A stretch of DNA of 12,950 nt. Origin: Bacteroidetes/Chlorobi group bacterium ChocPot_Mid (GTDB taxonomy: Bacteria > Bacteroidota > Ignavibacteria > Kapaibacteriales > UBA2268). Positions 1 to 6,729 of the stretch are shown one piece after another. The stretch's first letter is position 1; each line of letters opens with the position of its first letter. Made by a program: the position numbers and the translations under genes. The stretch spans positions 1 to 12,950 of the forward strand of contig RCNQ01000157.1 of assembly GCA_003731675.1 (NCBI GenBank). Direction: 5' to 3'. The notes under the pieces were generated by a model that was given only the letters and a program-made list of their open reading frames with translations, searched no databases and was not told the DNA's origin.

Positions 1-212
1 CAATGGCTGATACCTGGCAATATTATTTTTTCAAAATCATGCATTATGGCATTGAAGTCCTCAGCTTCCTCAGGAGCTGAGTTAGGTAACTTCGCATATA
101 TTTCACCGGGTTTAACTTGTGATTTTACTGGATACTTCTCTATATCATCATAGTAGTCGGCTATTCTGTCTGCAAGCTGATGCGCATATTTCCTGAAATC
201 TGTGCTGTCCAT
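1..212 (-). CDS. Pyridoxal-phosphate-dependent decarboxylase (aromatic-L-amino-acid decarboxylase type), N-terminal part only
   Basis: The reverse strand encodes 70 codons beginning MDSTDFRKYAHQLADRIADY and running off the left edge. The N-terminus matches the group II PLP-dependent amino-acid decarboxylases (DOPA, tyrosine and tryptophan decarboxylases). It has the F-R-K-Y-A-H-Q helix, the aspartate/tyrosine-rich segment, then Y-P-V-K-S-Q-V-K-P-G (residues 29-38) and the D-F-E-K-I-I-x-P-G-I-S-H-W stretch (about residues 59-70) typical of the family. Such cytosolic enzymes decarboxylate aromatic amino acids to amines. The PLP lysine and the substrate-pocket residues lie outside the window, so the substrate cannot be stated. 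The ATG at 212-210 is chosen because it gives the usual family N-terminus. The bases before it are A-rich with no Shine-Dalgarno site. The gene is divergent from the Nudix gene. Confident about the family, unsure of the substrate. Confidence 0.85.
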   Translation of the reverse strand, partial: MDSTDFRKYAHQLADRIADYYDDIEKYPVKSQVKPGEIYAKLPNSAPEEAEDFNAIMHDFEKIILPGISH

Positions 213-233
213 TTTGTTTTTCAAAATATTACT

Positions 234-241
234 CAAAATTA
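234..241 (-). promoter_or_regulatory. Possible Bacteroidota-type -7 promoter element for the decarboxylase gene
   Basis: On the minus strand this reads TAATTTTG, an exact match to the Bacteroidota -7 consensus TAnnTTTG. It lies about 22 nt upstream of the decarboxylase ATG, so transcription would start roughly 15 nt before the start codon. No TTTG stands at the expected 19-21 nt further upstream; the nearest candidates are at 13 and 33 nt. In such AT-rich DNA the match could be chance. Confidence 0.25.
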
Positions 242-390
242 TGTATGCAAAATACAAATGAAAATGCTGAATGTCAAAAAATATCATAGTAGAAAGGTAA
301 AATATTGATTTGTAAATCAGTTGAATGTTTGTAAATTTAAAGATATTAGAATGTTTAATACTTATATCATAATTTGTTGAATTTATAAAA

Positions 391-423
391 TTTCGTGAAG
401 ATAAAAGTTTTTCATTAATTTTG
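391..423 (+). promoter_or_regulatory. Candidate Bacteroidota-type promoter for the Nudix-parAB gene cluster
   Basis: TAATTTTG at 416-423 fits the -7 consensus TAnnTTTG exactly. The TTTC at 391-394 stands 21 nt before it, in the place of the -33 TTTG element (one mismatch). A transcript would begin near 430, leaving a leader of about 30 nt before the ATG at 459. The rest of the 213-458 intergenic stretch shows no gene, no strong hairpin and no clear operator. The assignment assumes an FCB-type sigma factor. Confidence 0.4.
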
Positions 424-458
424 TAGCTATATTTTTTAGAAATAACATTGGGAAATAA

Positions 459-1025
459 ATGATAAAAAAATGGGATACAATATCAGAACGAACTGTAGGT
501 AATTTTAAAATTTTTGATTTATCATGGATAAAACGCAGGAATTCTGATTTGAATAAGGAAGGAGAGTTTGTTGTATTGAAATCGCCTCAATGGGTCAATA
601 TTATTCCTGTTACATCAGAGGGGAATGTGGTTCTTATTGAACAATACCGACATGGTACTGATGAAATTACCCTTGAAGTTCCGGGGGGATTGGTCGAAAA
701 AAATGAGAACCCGAGAATTGCCGCCCAAAGGGAATGTCAGGAAGAAACTGGATTTGCAGGCAATGGTGAAGCTGAATTATTAGGAGAAAATATTCCTAAT
801 CCGGCATTTTTGACAAACACATGTCATTCTTACGTTTGGTTTAATTGTAAAAAGGTATCTGGACAAAAACTTGACAGGCATGAGGATATAAATGTAATCG
901 AAGTACCTTTAACAGAAATTAAGAAAATGATACTTGAAGGAAGGATAAAACATTCACTTGTACTCACAGCATTTTTCTTCTATTTTCTTAAAGTGGAAAA
1001 CTTGACACTACCAATTAATAAATAA
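459..1025 (+). CDS. Nudix hydrolase, ADP-ribose pyrophosphatase type
   Basis: This 188-residue protein has a perfect Nudix box, G-x5-E-x7-R-E-x2-E-E-x-G-F, at residues 77-99, with G77, E83, R91, E92, E95, E96 and G98. These residues bind the divalent metal that drives hydrolysis of a nucleoside diphosphate linked to another group. An E-Q-Y-R motif at 61-64, followed by E-V-P-G-G at 73-77, is characteristic of the ADP-ribose/ADP-sugar pyrophosphatase subgroup, so cytosolic cleavage of ADP-ribose or an ADP-sugar is the likely reaction. Length is normal for the family. The ATG at 459 follows GGGAAATAA, a weak ribosome-binding site, and lies about 30 nt after a candidate promoter. It is the first gene of the rightward cluster, 44 nt before parA. 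The exact substrate is inferred from the subgroup only. Confidence 0.9.
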   Translation: MIKKWDTISERTVGNFKIFDLSWIKRRNSDLNKEGEFVVLKSPQWVNIIPVTSEGNVVLIEQYRHGTDEITLEVPGGLVEKNENPRIAAQRECQEETGFAGNGEAELLGENIPNPAFLTNTCHSYVWFNCKKVSGQKLDRHEDINVIEVPLTEIKKMILEGRIKHSLVLTAFFFYFLKVENLTLPINK

Positions 1026-1069
1026 ATTATTATATTACATGTTTTATTTGTAACAAGATTAAAGAATTT

Positions 1070-1840
1070 ATGGGTAAAATAATAGCAGTAGCAAATCAAA
1101 AGGGTGGAGTTGGCAAAACTACAACAGCAGTGAATTTATCAGCTTCATTAGCTGCAGCAGAAAATTCAGTGTTGTTAGTTGATATTGACCCACAGGCAAA
1201 CACTTCAAATGGTGTTGGCATTGATTCACGAAATTTGGATAACACTATATATGAAGTATTAGTGAATGGACTGGAACCTGAAAAGTCAATAATGCCGACT
1301 TTAATGCCATTTCTTTCATTAATGCCTTCGCATATCAATCTGGTTGGTGCTGAAATTGAAATGGTTAATAAACCTGATAGAGAATTGGTTTTAAAAGGAA
1401 TTCTTGAAAATTTAAAGAATAGATATAAATTTATTATTATAGACTGTCCACCTTCACTGGGGTTACTTACTTTGAATGCTCTTTCAGCCGCTGATTCAGT
1501 GCTAATACCTGTGCAGTGCGAATATTATGCCCTTGAAGGATTAGGCCAGTTATTGAACACAATTTCAATTGTCAAGTACAGACTAAACCCAAAGCTTGCA
1601 ATTGAAGGAGTTTTGTTGACCATGTATGATTCCAGATTGCGTTTGTCAAATCAGGTAGTTGAGGAAGTTAGAAAACACTTTGACAACAGGGTTTTCAATA
1701 CTTTGATTAGCAGAAATGTAAGAATTTCTGAAGCACCAAGTCACGGTAAACCTGTACTACTTTACGATGCACTTTGTTCGGGTTCCAAAAATTACCTCGA
1801 TTTAGCTACTGAGATAATATTAAGAAATCCTGACATTTAG
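1070..1840 (+). CDS. parA: Chromosome partitioning ATPase ParA (Soj family)
   Basis: This 256-residue protein has the usual length and architecture of chromosomal ParA/Soj. The deviant Walker A motif K-G-G-V-G-K-T-T is at residues 11-18, including the signature lysine K11. D-I-D-P-Q-A-N (A' motif) is at 38-44, and Walker B F-I-I-I-D-C-P-P is at 121-128 with D125. The C-terminal R-I-S-E-A-P-S-H-G-K-P block at 218-228 is nearly invariant in chromosomal ParA. The protein dimerises on ATP, binds DNA non-specifically, and is released by ParB-stimulated ATP hydrolysis, which moves newly replicated origins. It lacks the long N-terminal helix-turn-helix of plasmid type Ia ParA, so it should not repress its own operon directly. 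parB follows after 28 nt. Confidence 0.97.
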   Translation: MGKIIAVANQKGGVGKTTTAVNLSASLAAAENSVLLVDIDPQANTSNGVGIDSRNLDNTIYEVLVNGLEPEKSIMPTLMPFLSLMPSHINLVGAEIEMVNKPDRELVLKGILENLKNRYKFIIIDCPPSLGLLTLNALSAADSVLIPVQCEYYALEGLGQLLNTISIVKYRLNPKLAIEGVLLTMYDSRLRLSNQVVEEVRKHFDNRVFNTLISRNVRISEAPSHGKPVLLYDALCSGSKNYLDLATEIILRNPDI

Positions 1841-1868
1841 TCATAATTGTATAAACTGATAGAAAAAA

Positions 1869-2879
1869 ATGGTAAAAAAGGATAATAAAGAAGCATCTGA
1901 AAATCAGGAGTTGAAGGACCACAAAGCTAAAAAACCTGTCCTTGGTAAAGGTTTGGCAGCACTTTTAACTAACATTGAGATTTCCGACAAGGGAATAAAA
2001 TTCAAACCTGACGAAATCGAAGATACAAAAACAGAAAATTTTGCAATGATTGATATTGCAAAAATTTCACGCAATCCTTACCAACCAAGAAAAGATTTTG
2101 ATGAACAAGCTCTTGAGGATTTAAAAAATTCAATAATGGAGAATGGCGTGATAACAGCAATTTCAGTTCGCCGTGCTGTTAACGGATATCAATTAATTCA
2201 TGGTGAAAGAAGACTAAGAGCAAGTATTTTAGCCGGTTTGAAAAAAATTCCTGCATATATTCTCGAGGTAAAATCAGATGTAGAACTCTTGACTCTTGCA
2301 TTGCTGGAAAATGTTCAGAGAGCTGATTTAAATCCAATTGAAACAGCCAATGGATACCAAAGATTGATTGAAGAATGCAATCTCACACAAGAGCAAGTAG
2401 CAATGAAAATCGGAAAAGACAGGTCAACAATTACCAATTTCCTGAGACTTTTAAAATTACCACAAAAAATTCAGACAAGTATAAGAAACAACGAAATTAC
2501 TCAGGGACATGCAAGGGCATTGTTGTCTTTGAATGATGCTAAACAAATGATTAGTGCTTGGAATGAGATTATTACAAAAAATCTTTCTGTTAGGGCAACT
2601 GAAAATTTAGTAAAAAAAATTATTGCCAAAAAACAATCTGAAAATGTTGATCAGTCTGTTAAAGACGAAGCCGCAAAAGACGGTAAATCGCATGTTAGTT
2701 ACGAAACTGCTTTGGTCTTAAAAGACTATGAGAATAAATTACGTCATATTTTTGGTACTCAGGTGAAAATTACAACAAAATCTAATGAAAGCGGTTACAT
2801 ACAGTTGGATTTTTATTCCAAAGATGATTTTGAAAGGATTATTGATTTATTGAATTTTATTGAAACAAAAGTTCAGTAA
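1869..2879 (+). CDS. parB: Chromosome partitioning protein ParB (Spo0J family CTPase)
   Basis: ParB (336 residues) loads at parS, slides along DNA as a CTP-dependent clamp and stimulates ParA. Visible parts in order: a charged N-terminal tail carrying L-G-K-G-L-A-A-L-L at about 25-33, the ParA-interacting segment; the N-terminal CTPase domain with N-P-Y-Q-P-R at 69-74 and the G-E-R-R-L-R-A-S motif at 112-119; E-N-V-Q-R-A-D-L-N-P-I-E at 147-158; the helix-turn-helix around 173-192; G-H-A-R-A-L-L-S-L at 213-221; a lysine-rich linker at about 250-275; and a C-terminal dimerisation domain ending with a predicted helix. The tail before the L-G-K-G motif (24 residues) is somewhat extended. It is co-directional with parA and probably co-transcribed with it. 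The start ATG is preceded only by an A-run. Confidence 0.96.
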   Translation: MVKKDNKEASENQELKDHKAKKPVLGKGLAALLTNIEISDKGIKFKPDEIEDTKTENFAMIDIAKISRNPYQPRKDFDEQALEDLKNSIMENGVITAISVRRAVNGYQLIHGERRLRASILAGLKKIPAYILEVKSDVELLTLALLENVQRADLNPIETANGYQRLIEECNLTQEQVAMKIGKDRSTITNFLRLLKLPQKIQTSIRNNEITQGHARALLSLNDAKQMISAWNEIITKNLSVRATENLVKKIIAKKQSENVDQSVKDEAAKDGKSHVSYETALVLKDYENKLRHIFGTQVKITTKSNESGYIQLDFYSKDDFERIIDLLNFIETKVQ

Positions 2880-2916
2880 TAAAAGTTTTGATACAGCTAT
2901 TAAATTGAGTTTACCT

Positions 2917-3351
2917 ATGGAGGAAATAATAACACTTCGGAATATTTGTAAAATAAGAGTTAGGTATGCGGAAACAGATAAAATGGGGATAGTTTATAAT
3001 GGGAATTATCTCACCTATTTTGAAGTAGCAAGAGTCGAATTAATGAGAAATACTGGTTTGCCTTACCCAGAATTTGAAAAAGCTGGTTATCAGTTACCAT
3101 TGGTTGAATCTCATGTAAATTACATTAGCTCTGCTTTTTTTGATGATTTGTTAAACATAGAAGCCATTTTAAATTTCGAACTTAAACCAACTTTAAGAAT
3201 AAATTATAATATTTTCAGGGATAATTCGACAATTGCTACAGGATATACTGTACATAGTTATTATAATTATTTATTGAAGATACCAGTACGTCCTCCAAAA
3301 ATATTTGTTGATGCCATTAAAGTGGCAAGAAAAAAAAATAATAAGGATTGA
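2917..3351 (+). CDS. Acyl-CoA thioesterase, YbgC/4-hydroxybenzoyl-CoA thioesterase hotdog family
   Basis: A 144-residue single-hotdog thioesterase that hydrolyses acyl-CoA thioesters in the cytosol. The N-terminal block R-V-R-Y-A-E-T-D-K-M-G-I-V-Y-N-G-N-Y at about 14-31 is the family signature. D21 aligns with the catalytic aspartate (Asp17) of Pseudomonas 4-hydroxybenzoyl-CoA thioesterase, and the following F-E-V-A-R-V-E helix is the hotdog core. The frame is open further upstream to a TTG at 2860 that would overlap parB. I chose the ATG at 2917 because it places the catalytic motif at the usual distance from the start and the extra 19 residues are not family-like. The start lies 37 nt after parB, with no clear Shine-Dalgarno site. 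A run of nine A residues at 3330-3338 near the 3' end could cause sequencing or slippage errors, affecting only the last few residues. The substrate is unknown. Confidence 0.87.
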   Translation: MEEIITLRNICKIRVRYAETDKMGIVYNGNYLTYFEVARVELMRNTGLPYPEFEKAGYQLPLVESHVNYISSAFFDDLLNIEAILNFELKPTLRINYNIFRDNSTIATGYTVHSYYNYLLKIPVRPPKIFVDAIKVARKKNNKD

Positions 3352-3393
3352 GTATAGCATTATATACAAATTTTTAAAAAAATTAGGTAAAAG

Positions 3394-4338
3394 ATGAAAA
3401 AAATTGTTTTAATATTTTTATTGATATTTTCAGTAAATCAGCTGTACTCTAATACATCACCTTTTCAATCTTTAAGGTTTTTAGGAAGTGCGAGGGCAAC
3501 AGCACTTGGTGGTAGCTTTGAAGCTATTACAAACGACCCGACTTCTGTTTTCTTTAATCCTGCTTCAATAAGTACTATTGAAGGTAAAAATTTTTCAGCA
3601 ACTTTTTTTAAACATATATTGGATATTAACTCAGGACAGGTAGTTTATATACTTCCTGAAAAACAGAAATGGGCTGAAAATGGGAAAATAGGTGCTTCGG
3701 TTAGCTATAATAGCTTTGGAAGTTTTGATTATGCTGATTCATACGGAAATATAAACGGTAGTTTTGGTGCCAACGACATTACAATGGCAGTTACATATTC
3801 AAATGAATTAGACACAAATTTTTATTATGGTGCTTCTGCAAAATTACTTTTTGTAAATATTGAAAAAGCTAATTCATTTGCCTTTGCTTTTGATGCTGGT
3901 ATTATATATATGATACCAGATAAACGAACAAATATCGGTGTTTCAATCTTGCATCTTGGTTCTCAGTTTACATCACTTGACGGCACTAAAGAGTCACTTC
4001 CATTAGACCTAAGAGCAGGTGTAAATCACAGATTAAGAGGTTTACCTTTACTGTTCAATTTTTCTTTTCACAATTTAGCAGACGAAACAAATAATTTCTT
4101 TGATAAGTTTCTGAGTTTTTCTTTGGGAGGAGAATTTTATTTTGGTGATTACGTTAAAGTCCGTTTAGGATACGACAACAAAATCCGTAGATTAACAGTT
4201 CCTTCGAATGATAAAAAGTTTTCAGGATTTTCTGGTGGAGTTGGTATTCAAACAGATTATTTTAATTTTGATTATGGAATCTCGCAGATGGGGAATTCTG
4301 CGTTATTGCATAGATTTACTATTGGTTTAGAAATATAA
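3394..4338 (+). CDS. PorV/PorQ-family outer-membrane beta-barrel protein
   Basis: A 314-residue protein with a signal peptide: MKK, a hydrophobic core at about 4-13, and likely cleavage near residue 19-20. The mature N-terminus carries L-G-S-A-R-A-T-A-L-G-G-S-F-E-A-I-T-N-D-P-T-S-V-F-F-N-P-A-S at about 30-58, the hallmark of the PorV/PorQ (UPF0164, FadL-like) barrels. The rest shows alternating hydrophobic/polar strands with many Gly, Phe and Tyr, and ends in a strand finishing L-E-I, fitting a beta-barrel. PorV and PorQ homologues take part in type IX secretion, PorV being the shuttle that hands cargo to the attachment machinery. Family members are numerous, however, and no other T9SS gene is present, so a T9SS role is only inferred. 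A modest ribosome-binding site, AGG, lies 6 nt before the ATG. It is followed by a small secreted protein gene 34 nt downstream. Confidence 0.8.
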   Translation: MKKIVLIFLLIFSVNQLYSNTSPFQSLRFLGSARATALGGSFEAITNDPTSVFFNPASISTIEGKNFSATFFKHILDINSGQVVYILPEKQKWAENGKIGASVSYNSFGSFDYADSYGNINGSFGANDITMAVTYSNELDTNFYYGASAKLLFVNIEKANSFAFAFDAGIIYMIPDKRTNIGVSILHLGSQFTSLDGTKESLPLDLRAGVNHRLRGLPLLFNFSFHNLADETNNFFDKFLSFSLGGEFYFGDYVKVRLGYDNKIRRLTVPSNDKKFSGFSGGVGIQTDYFNFDYGISQMGNSALLHRFTIGLEI

Positions 4339-4372
4339 TCGTTTATTTTAATATATTATTAAGGATTTTTTT

Positions 4373-4783
4373 ATGAAAAAATTTGCAATATTGGTCTTAT
4401 TCTTAGTGGTTGCCCAGGTTGCGGTAATGTTTTCTCAACAAAATACACAGACGAAAACAGCAAAAGATTTTCCATTGCTGAAGCCAACATTTGTAGTGTC
4501 AGATATTTATGTAGCTATGCAGATTCTTGAAGGTATTGACCTTAATGGAAATGAGGTAGATGCTTTTCTGGAAGTAAAAAATACATTGAAATCTTTCTTG
4601 GAAAAAGCACAAAATGATAAGTTAAAAGCTACTGATTTGATTAAGGTAGATTTTCCAGGGCATATAGCTCAAAATACAATGACCTTTCTTGGTCGTTCTG
4701 TGTTGAAAGGCAATATGGCTGAAGCTTATAAAAGATTTGTTGATGCTTTGATTGAATCATCAAAGGATGTTAAAAGTAAATAA
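4373..4783 (+). CDS. Small secreted protein of unknown function
   Basis: I do not recognise this 136-residue protein. It starts MKKF, then a hydrophobic stretch at about 5-20, with likely cleavage near S21/Q22, so it is exported to the periplasm or cell surface. The mature part (about 114 residues) opens with a Q/T/K-rich linker (22-31). The rest looks mostly helical: I-Y-V-A-M-Q-I-L-E-G-I-D-L at 45-57, a lysine/glutamate-rich amphipathic helix at about 62-80, and a final amphipathic helix at about 115-136. There is one glycine-proline turn (P95-G96) and no cysteine, so no lipobox and no disulfide. The start is well supported by AAGGA 7 nt upstream of the ATG. It follows the PorV/PorQ-like gene by 34 nt and is the last rightward gene before a convergent junction. 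A link to the barrel protein is possible but rests only on position. Confidence 0.75.
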   Translation: MKKFAILVLFLVVAQVAVMFSQQNTQTKTAKDFPLLKPTFVVSDIYVAMQILEGIDLNGNEVDAFLEVKNTLKSFLEKAQNDKLKATDLIKVDFPGHIAQNTMTFLGRSVLKGNMAEAYKRFVDALIESSKDVKSK

Positions 4784-4798
4784 GTTTTATTTCTGTGG

Positions 4799-4841
4799 GT
4801 TTATTACTGTTTATTGAATCATTTCATAAATAGTAATAAAC
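4799..4841 (+). terminator. Long AT-rich hairpin at the convergent junction (probable transcription end signal)
   Basis: The left arm 4799-4814 (GTTTATTACTGTTTAT) pairs with 4826-4841 (ATAAATAGTAATAAAC) over 16 positions: 15 Watson-Crick pairs and one G-U in the rightward RNA, with an 11-nt loop. In the leftward RNA the same position is an A-C mismatch, so the structure favours the rightward transcript. It starts 16 nt after the stop of the small secreted protein gene and covers the stop codon and last codons of zupT. No U-tract follows the stem on either side, so it is not a textbook intrinsic terminator. It may instead protect the 3' end or form part of an overlapping bidirectional terminator. 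Confidence 0.5.
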
Positions 4842-5631
4842 TCCCTGCCATAACTGCCATACCTGCTACCAAACCATAAATTGATTTATGACCCAGGTCA
4901 TATTCTCTTGCTGTGGGAAGTAATTCGTCAAGAGAAATAAATACCATAATACCTGCAACAGCGGAAAATAATAAACCAAAAGTTAGTTCATTAAAAAAAG
5001 GTTTTAGTAAGAGATAACCAACGATGGCTCCTACTGGTTCTGCCAGACCTGAAGAAAATGACAACCAGAAAGCTTTCTTCTTACTTCCTGTAGAAAAGTA
5101 AATCGGGACAGATACCGCAATACCTTCAGGAATATTATGGATAGCTATTGCAACAGCTATTGAGATACCAATTACAGGGTCTTGCAAAGCCGCTGTAAAG
5201 GTAGCAAGACCTTCAGGAAAATTGTGAATTGCTATTGCCAATGCAGTAAACAATCCCATTCTCAATAATTTTTTTTCATCTACTGGCTTGTTTGCCATAT
5301 CTTCTATTTTTCTTGGTTCATGCGGGTTTTCATAAGAAGGTATAAATTTATCAATTATCAGAATTATCATAATTCCTGAAAAGAAACCTGCAACAGTTAA
5401 CAATGTGGCATAAAAATCACTGTAAACAGTATTCAAAGCTAATTTTGCTTTTGAGAAAATTTCTACAAAAGAAACATAAATCATAACTCCTGCTGAAAAG
5501 CCAAGAGATATTGCCAAAAAAGATTTATTGGTACGTTTTGTAAAGAATGCTAATGCACTTCCAATACCTGTTGAAAGACCTGCAAATGTAGTCAATAAAA
5601 AAGCTGTTAAAATACTTCCTTCAAAATTCAT
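4819..5631 (-). CDS. zupT: ZIP-family divalent metal transporter (ZupT type)
   Basis: A 270-residue inner-membrane importer of zinc and probably other divalent metals, close in length to E. coli ZupT (257 residues). The two metal-binding signatures of the ZIP family are both intact: H-N-F-P-E-G at 136-141 and H-N-I-P-E-G at 165-170, lying in adjacent transmembrane helices. About eight hydrophobic segments are visible, roughly at 8-28, 38-58, 75-95, 125-147, 152-176, 187-210, 217-236 and 250-268. The short charged loop at about 97-122 takes the place of the histidine-rich loop of eukaryotic ZIPs and has only one histidine. The ATG overlaps the TGA of the upstream flavin reductase by 4 nt (ATGA), which suggests translational coupling. 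It is the last gene of the leftward operon, and its 3' end lies within a long hairpin. Metal specificity cannot be read from sequence. Confidence 0.92.
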   Translation of the reverse strand: MNFEGSILTAFLLTTFAGLSTGIGSALAFFTKRTNKSFLAISLGFSAGVMIYVSFVEIFSKAKLALNTVYSDFYATLLTVAGFFSGIMIILIIDKFIPSYENPHEPRKIEDMANKPVDEKKLLRMGLFTALAIAIHNFPEGLATFTAALQDPVIGISIAVAIAIHNIPEGIAVSVPIYFSTGSKKKAFWLSFSSGLAEPVGAIVGYLLLKPFFNELTFGLLFSAVAGIMVFISLDELLPTAREYDLGHKSIYGLVAGMAVMAGSLLLFMK

Positions 5632-6203
5632 TTTTTACTCTTGAATTCTTTAATTGAAAATCCCTTTATCAAAGGACTACCTATTGAATAATAATTTTTT
5701 GTTGCAGAGTCATAGCAAAATGGCTTAATTAAATCAATATTCGGTTTGCCCTTTTCATCAAGACAATTTTCATCAACCAACACATCCATTATTTCTCCGA
5801 TGAATTGTGTGTGCAAACCAATTTCGACTGTTTTTAGTAACTGGCAGCATAATGTCAATGGAAATTCTTCCACATAAGGTGCATTAACAGAAGTGCTTTT
5901 TACAGGAGTTAAACCAGTTGATTCGAATTTGTTAACATCCCTACCAGAAACTATACCGACATAATCGGCTTCTTTCACGAAATTTTCTGATGGTATATTT
6001 ACAGTATAAGCTTTATTGAGCATTATGTTATTATAAGTATAAGTTGCTTTTCTAAGAGATATTGCCACACATGGTGGTTTACTGCAACATATACCTCCCC
6101 AGGAAACAGCCATAATATTAGGCATATTTTTTATATCATAAGTGCCTATTATGAATACCGGATGAGGATAAACAAGAGTCTGTTGTCCAATAGATTTTTT
6201 CAT
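5628..6203 (-). CDS. Flavin reductase-like / flavoredoxin-type FMN-binding protein
   Basis: A 191-residue protein of the FMN-binding split-barrel flavin reductase-like family, resembling flavoredoxin. It opens M-K-K-S-I-G-Q-Q-T-L-V-Y-P-H-P-V, then N-I-M-A-V-S-W-G-G-I-C-C at 29-40 and P-C-V-A-I-S-L-R-K-A-T-Y-T at 44-56, the region that wraps the FMN. Next come F-T/Y-T-V-N-I-P-S around 66-72 and E-I-G-L-H-T-Q-F-I-G-E-I at 127-138, all conserved in this subfamily. Such proteins bind FMN and pass electrons from NAD(P)H or ferredoxin to acceptors. The frame is open upstream to 6299, but that would overlap the nitroreductase gene. I chose the ATG at 6203 because GGAG stands exactly 6 nt before it and the N-terminus then matches the family. 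It follows the nitroreductase by 16 nt. The cysteine pair C39-C40 is notable in a redox protein, but a role is not shown. Confidence 0.87.
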   Translation of the reverse strand: MKKSIGQQTLVYPHPVFIIGTYDIKNMPNIMAVSWGGICCSKPPCVAISLRKATYTYNNIMLNKAYTVNIPSENFVKEADYVGIVSGRDVNKFESTGLTPVKSTSVNAPYVEEFPLTLCCQLLKTVEIGLHTQFIGEIMDVLVDENCLDEKGKPNIDLIKPFCYDSATKNYYSIGSPLIKGFSIKEFKSKK

Positions 6204-6209
6204 TTTTTT

Positions 6210-6213
6210 CTCC
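6210..6213 (-). promoter_or_regulatory. Ribosome-binding site fixing the flavin reductase start
   Basis: On the minus strand this reads GGAG, followed by six A residues and then the ATG at 6203-6201. It sits in the 16-nt gap after the nitroreductase stop codon. It is among the clearest Shine-Dalgarno sites in the window and decides against the longer reading that would begin at 6299. Confidence 0.6.
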
Positions 6214-6219
6214 GTTTCT

Positions 6220-6729
6220 TTACCATTTATCAAAGTGAATTCGTTCAGGTTTATATCTATATTCAGGTTTCTTTGTTTCAGCAGGATAACCAATTGCAAT
6301 CAATGAATGAGGAAAAATATTATCCGGCAAAGAAAAAAGTTTTTTCATTGGATTTATTCTTTCCTCTCTTGGATGTATCCCGAGCCAAACAGCACCCAAT
6401 CCAATCGAATGAGCCGCAAGAAGTAGATTTTCAGCGGCATTAGAGCAATCTATCACCCAATAATTTTTGTATTTTTCCAATAAAGAGTCCCCACAGATTA
6501 AAATTGCAAGAGATGCTTCACTTAACATCGAAGAATATGGATGAAATTTTTGTATTTCTGTAAGAATATCTCTTCTTTTGATAACTAAAAAATGCCAGGG
6601 CTGTTGATTACCTGCTGAAGGAGCTTGCATTGCCGCCTCCAGCAGTATCTTTAAATCATTTTCAGAAACATCCTGATTAGTAAATTTTCTGATGCTCCTT
6701 CTCGACATTATGGCTTTAATTGTATCCAT
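6220..6729 (-). CDS. Nitroreductase-family FMN oxidoreductase
   Basis: A 169-residue cytosolic flavoprotein of the small nitroreductase family. The FMN phosphate-binding motif S-R-R-S-I-R-K-F is at residues 9-16. A-P-S-A-G-N-Q-Q-P-W-H-F at 36-47 and the G-L-G-A-V-W-L-G turn at 110-117 complete the flavin pocket. The C-terminal R-Y-K-P-E-R-I-H-F-D-K-W tail is typical of this subgroup. Family members work as homodimers and transfer two electrons from NAD(P)H to nitro compounds, quinones, enones or flavins. The physiological substrate is not predictable here. The ATG overlaps the stop codon of the upstream membrane protein gene by one base (TAATG), and the flavoredoxin-like gene follows after 16 nt. 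Two adjacent FMN proteins suggest a shared redox task, but that is inference. Confidence 0.93.
   Translation of the reverse strand: MDTIKAIMSRRSIRKFTNQDVSENDLKILLEAAMQAPSAGNQQPWHFLVIKRRDILTEIQKFHPYSSMLSEASLAILICGDSLLEKYKNYWVIDCSNAAENLLLAAHSIGLGAVWLGIHPREERINPMKKLFSLPDNIFPHSLIAIGYPAETKKPEYRYKPERIHFDKW

Noticed and set aside
2066..2082. Possible parS site (TTTCACG half) inside parB
   Set aside because: Only one half of the TGTTTCACGTGAAACA palindrome matches. Similar partial matches near 1226 and 5976 also lack the full palindrome. I saw no parS with a few mismatches in the window by eye.
2860..2916. Upstream extension of the thioesterase from a TTG overlapping parB
   Set aside because: The extra 19 residues do not look like the family, and the ATG at 2917 gives the normal distance to the catalytic motif.
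4349..4358. Palindrome TAATATATTA before the small secreted protein gene
   Set aside because: A 10-nt AT-only palindrome is expected by chance in DNA this AT-rich, and it has no T-run or other signal.
6204..6299. Longer N-terminus of the flavin reductase
   Set aside because: It would overlap the nitroreductase gene by 80 nt, and a GGAG site sits at ideal spacing before the ATG at 6203.
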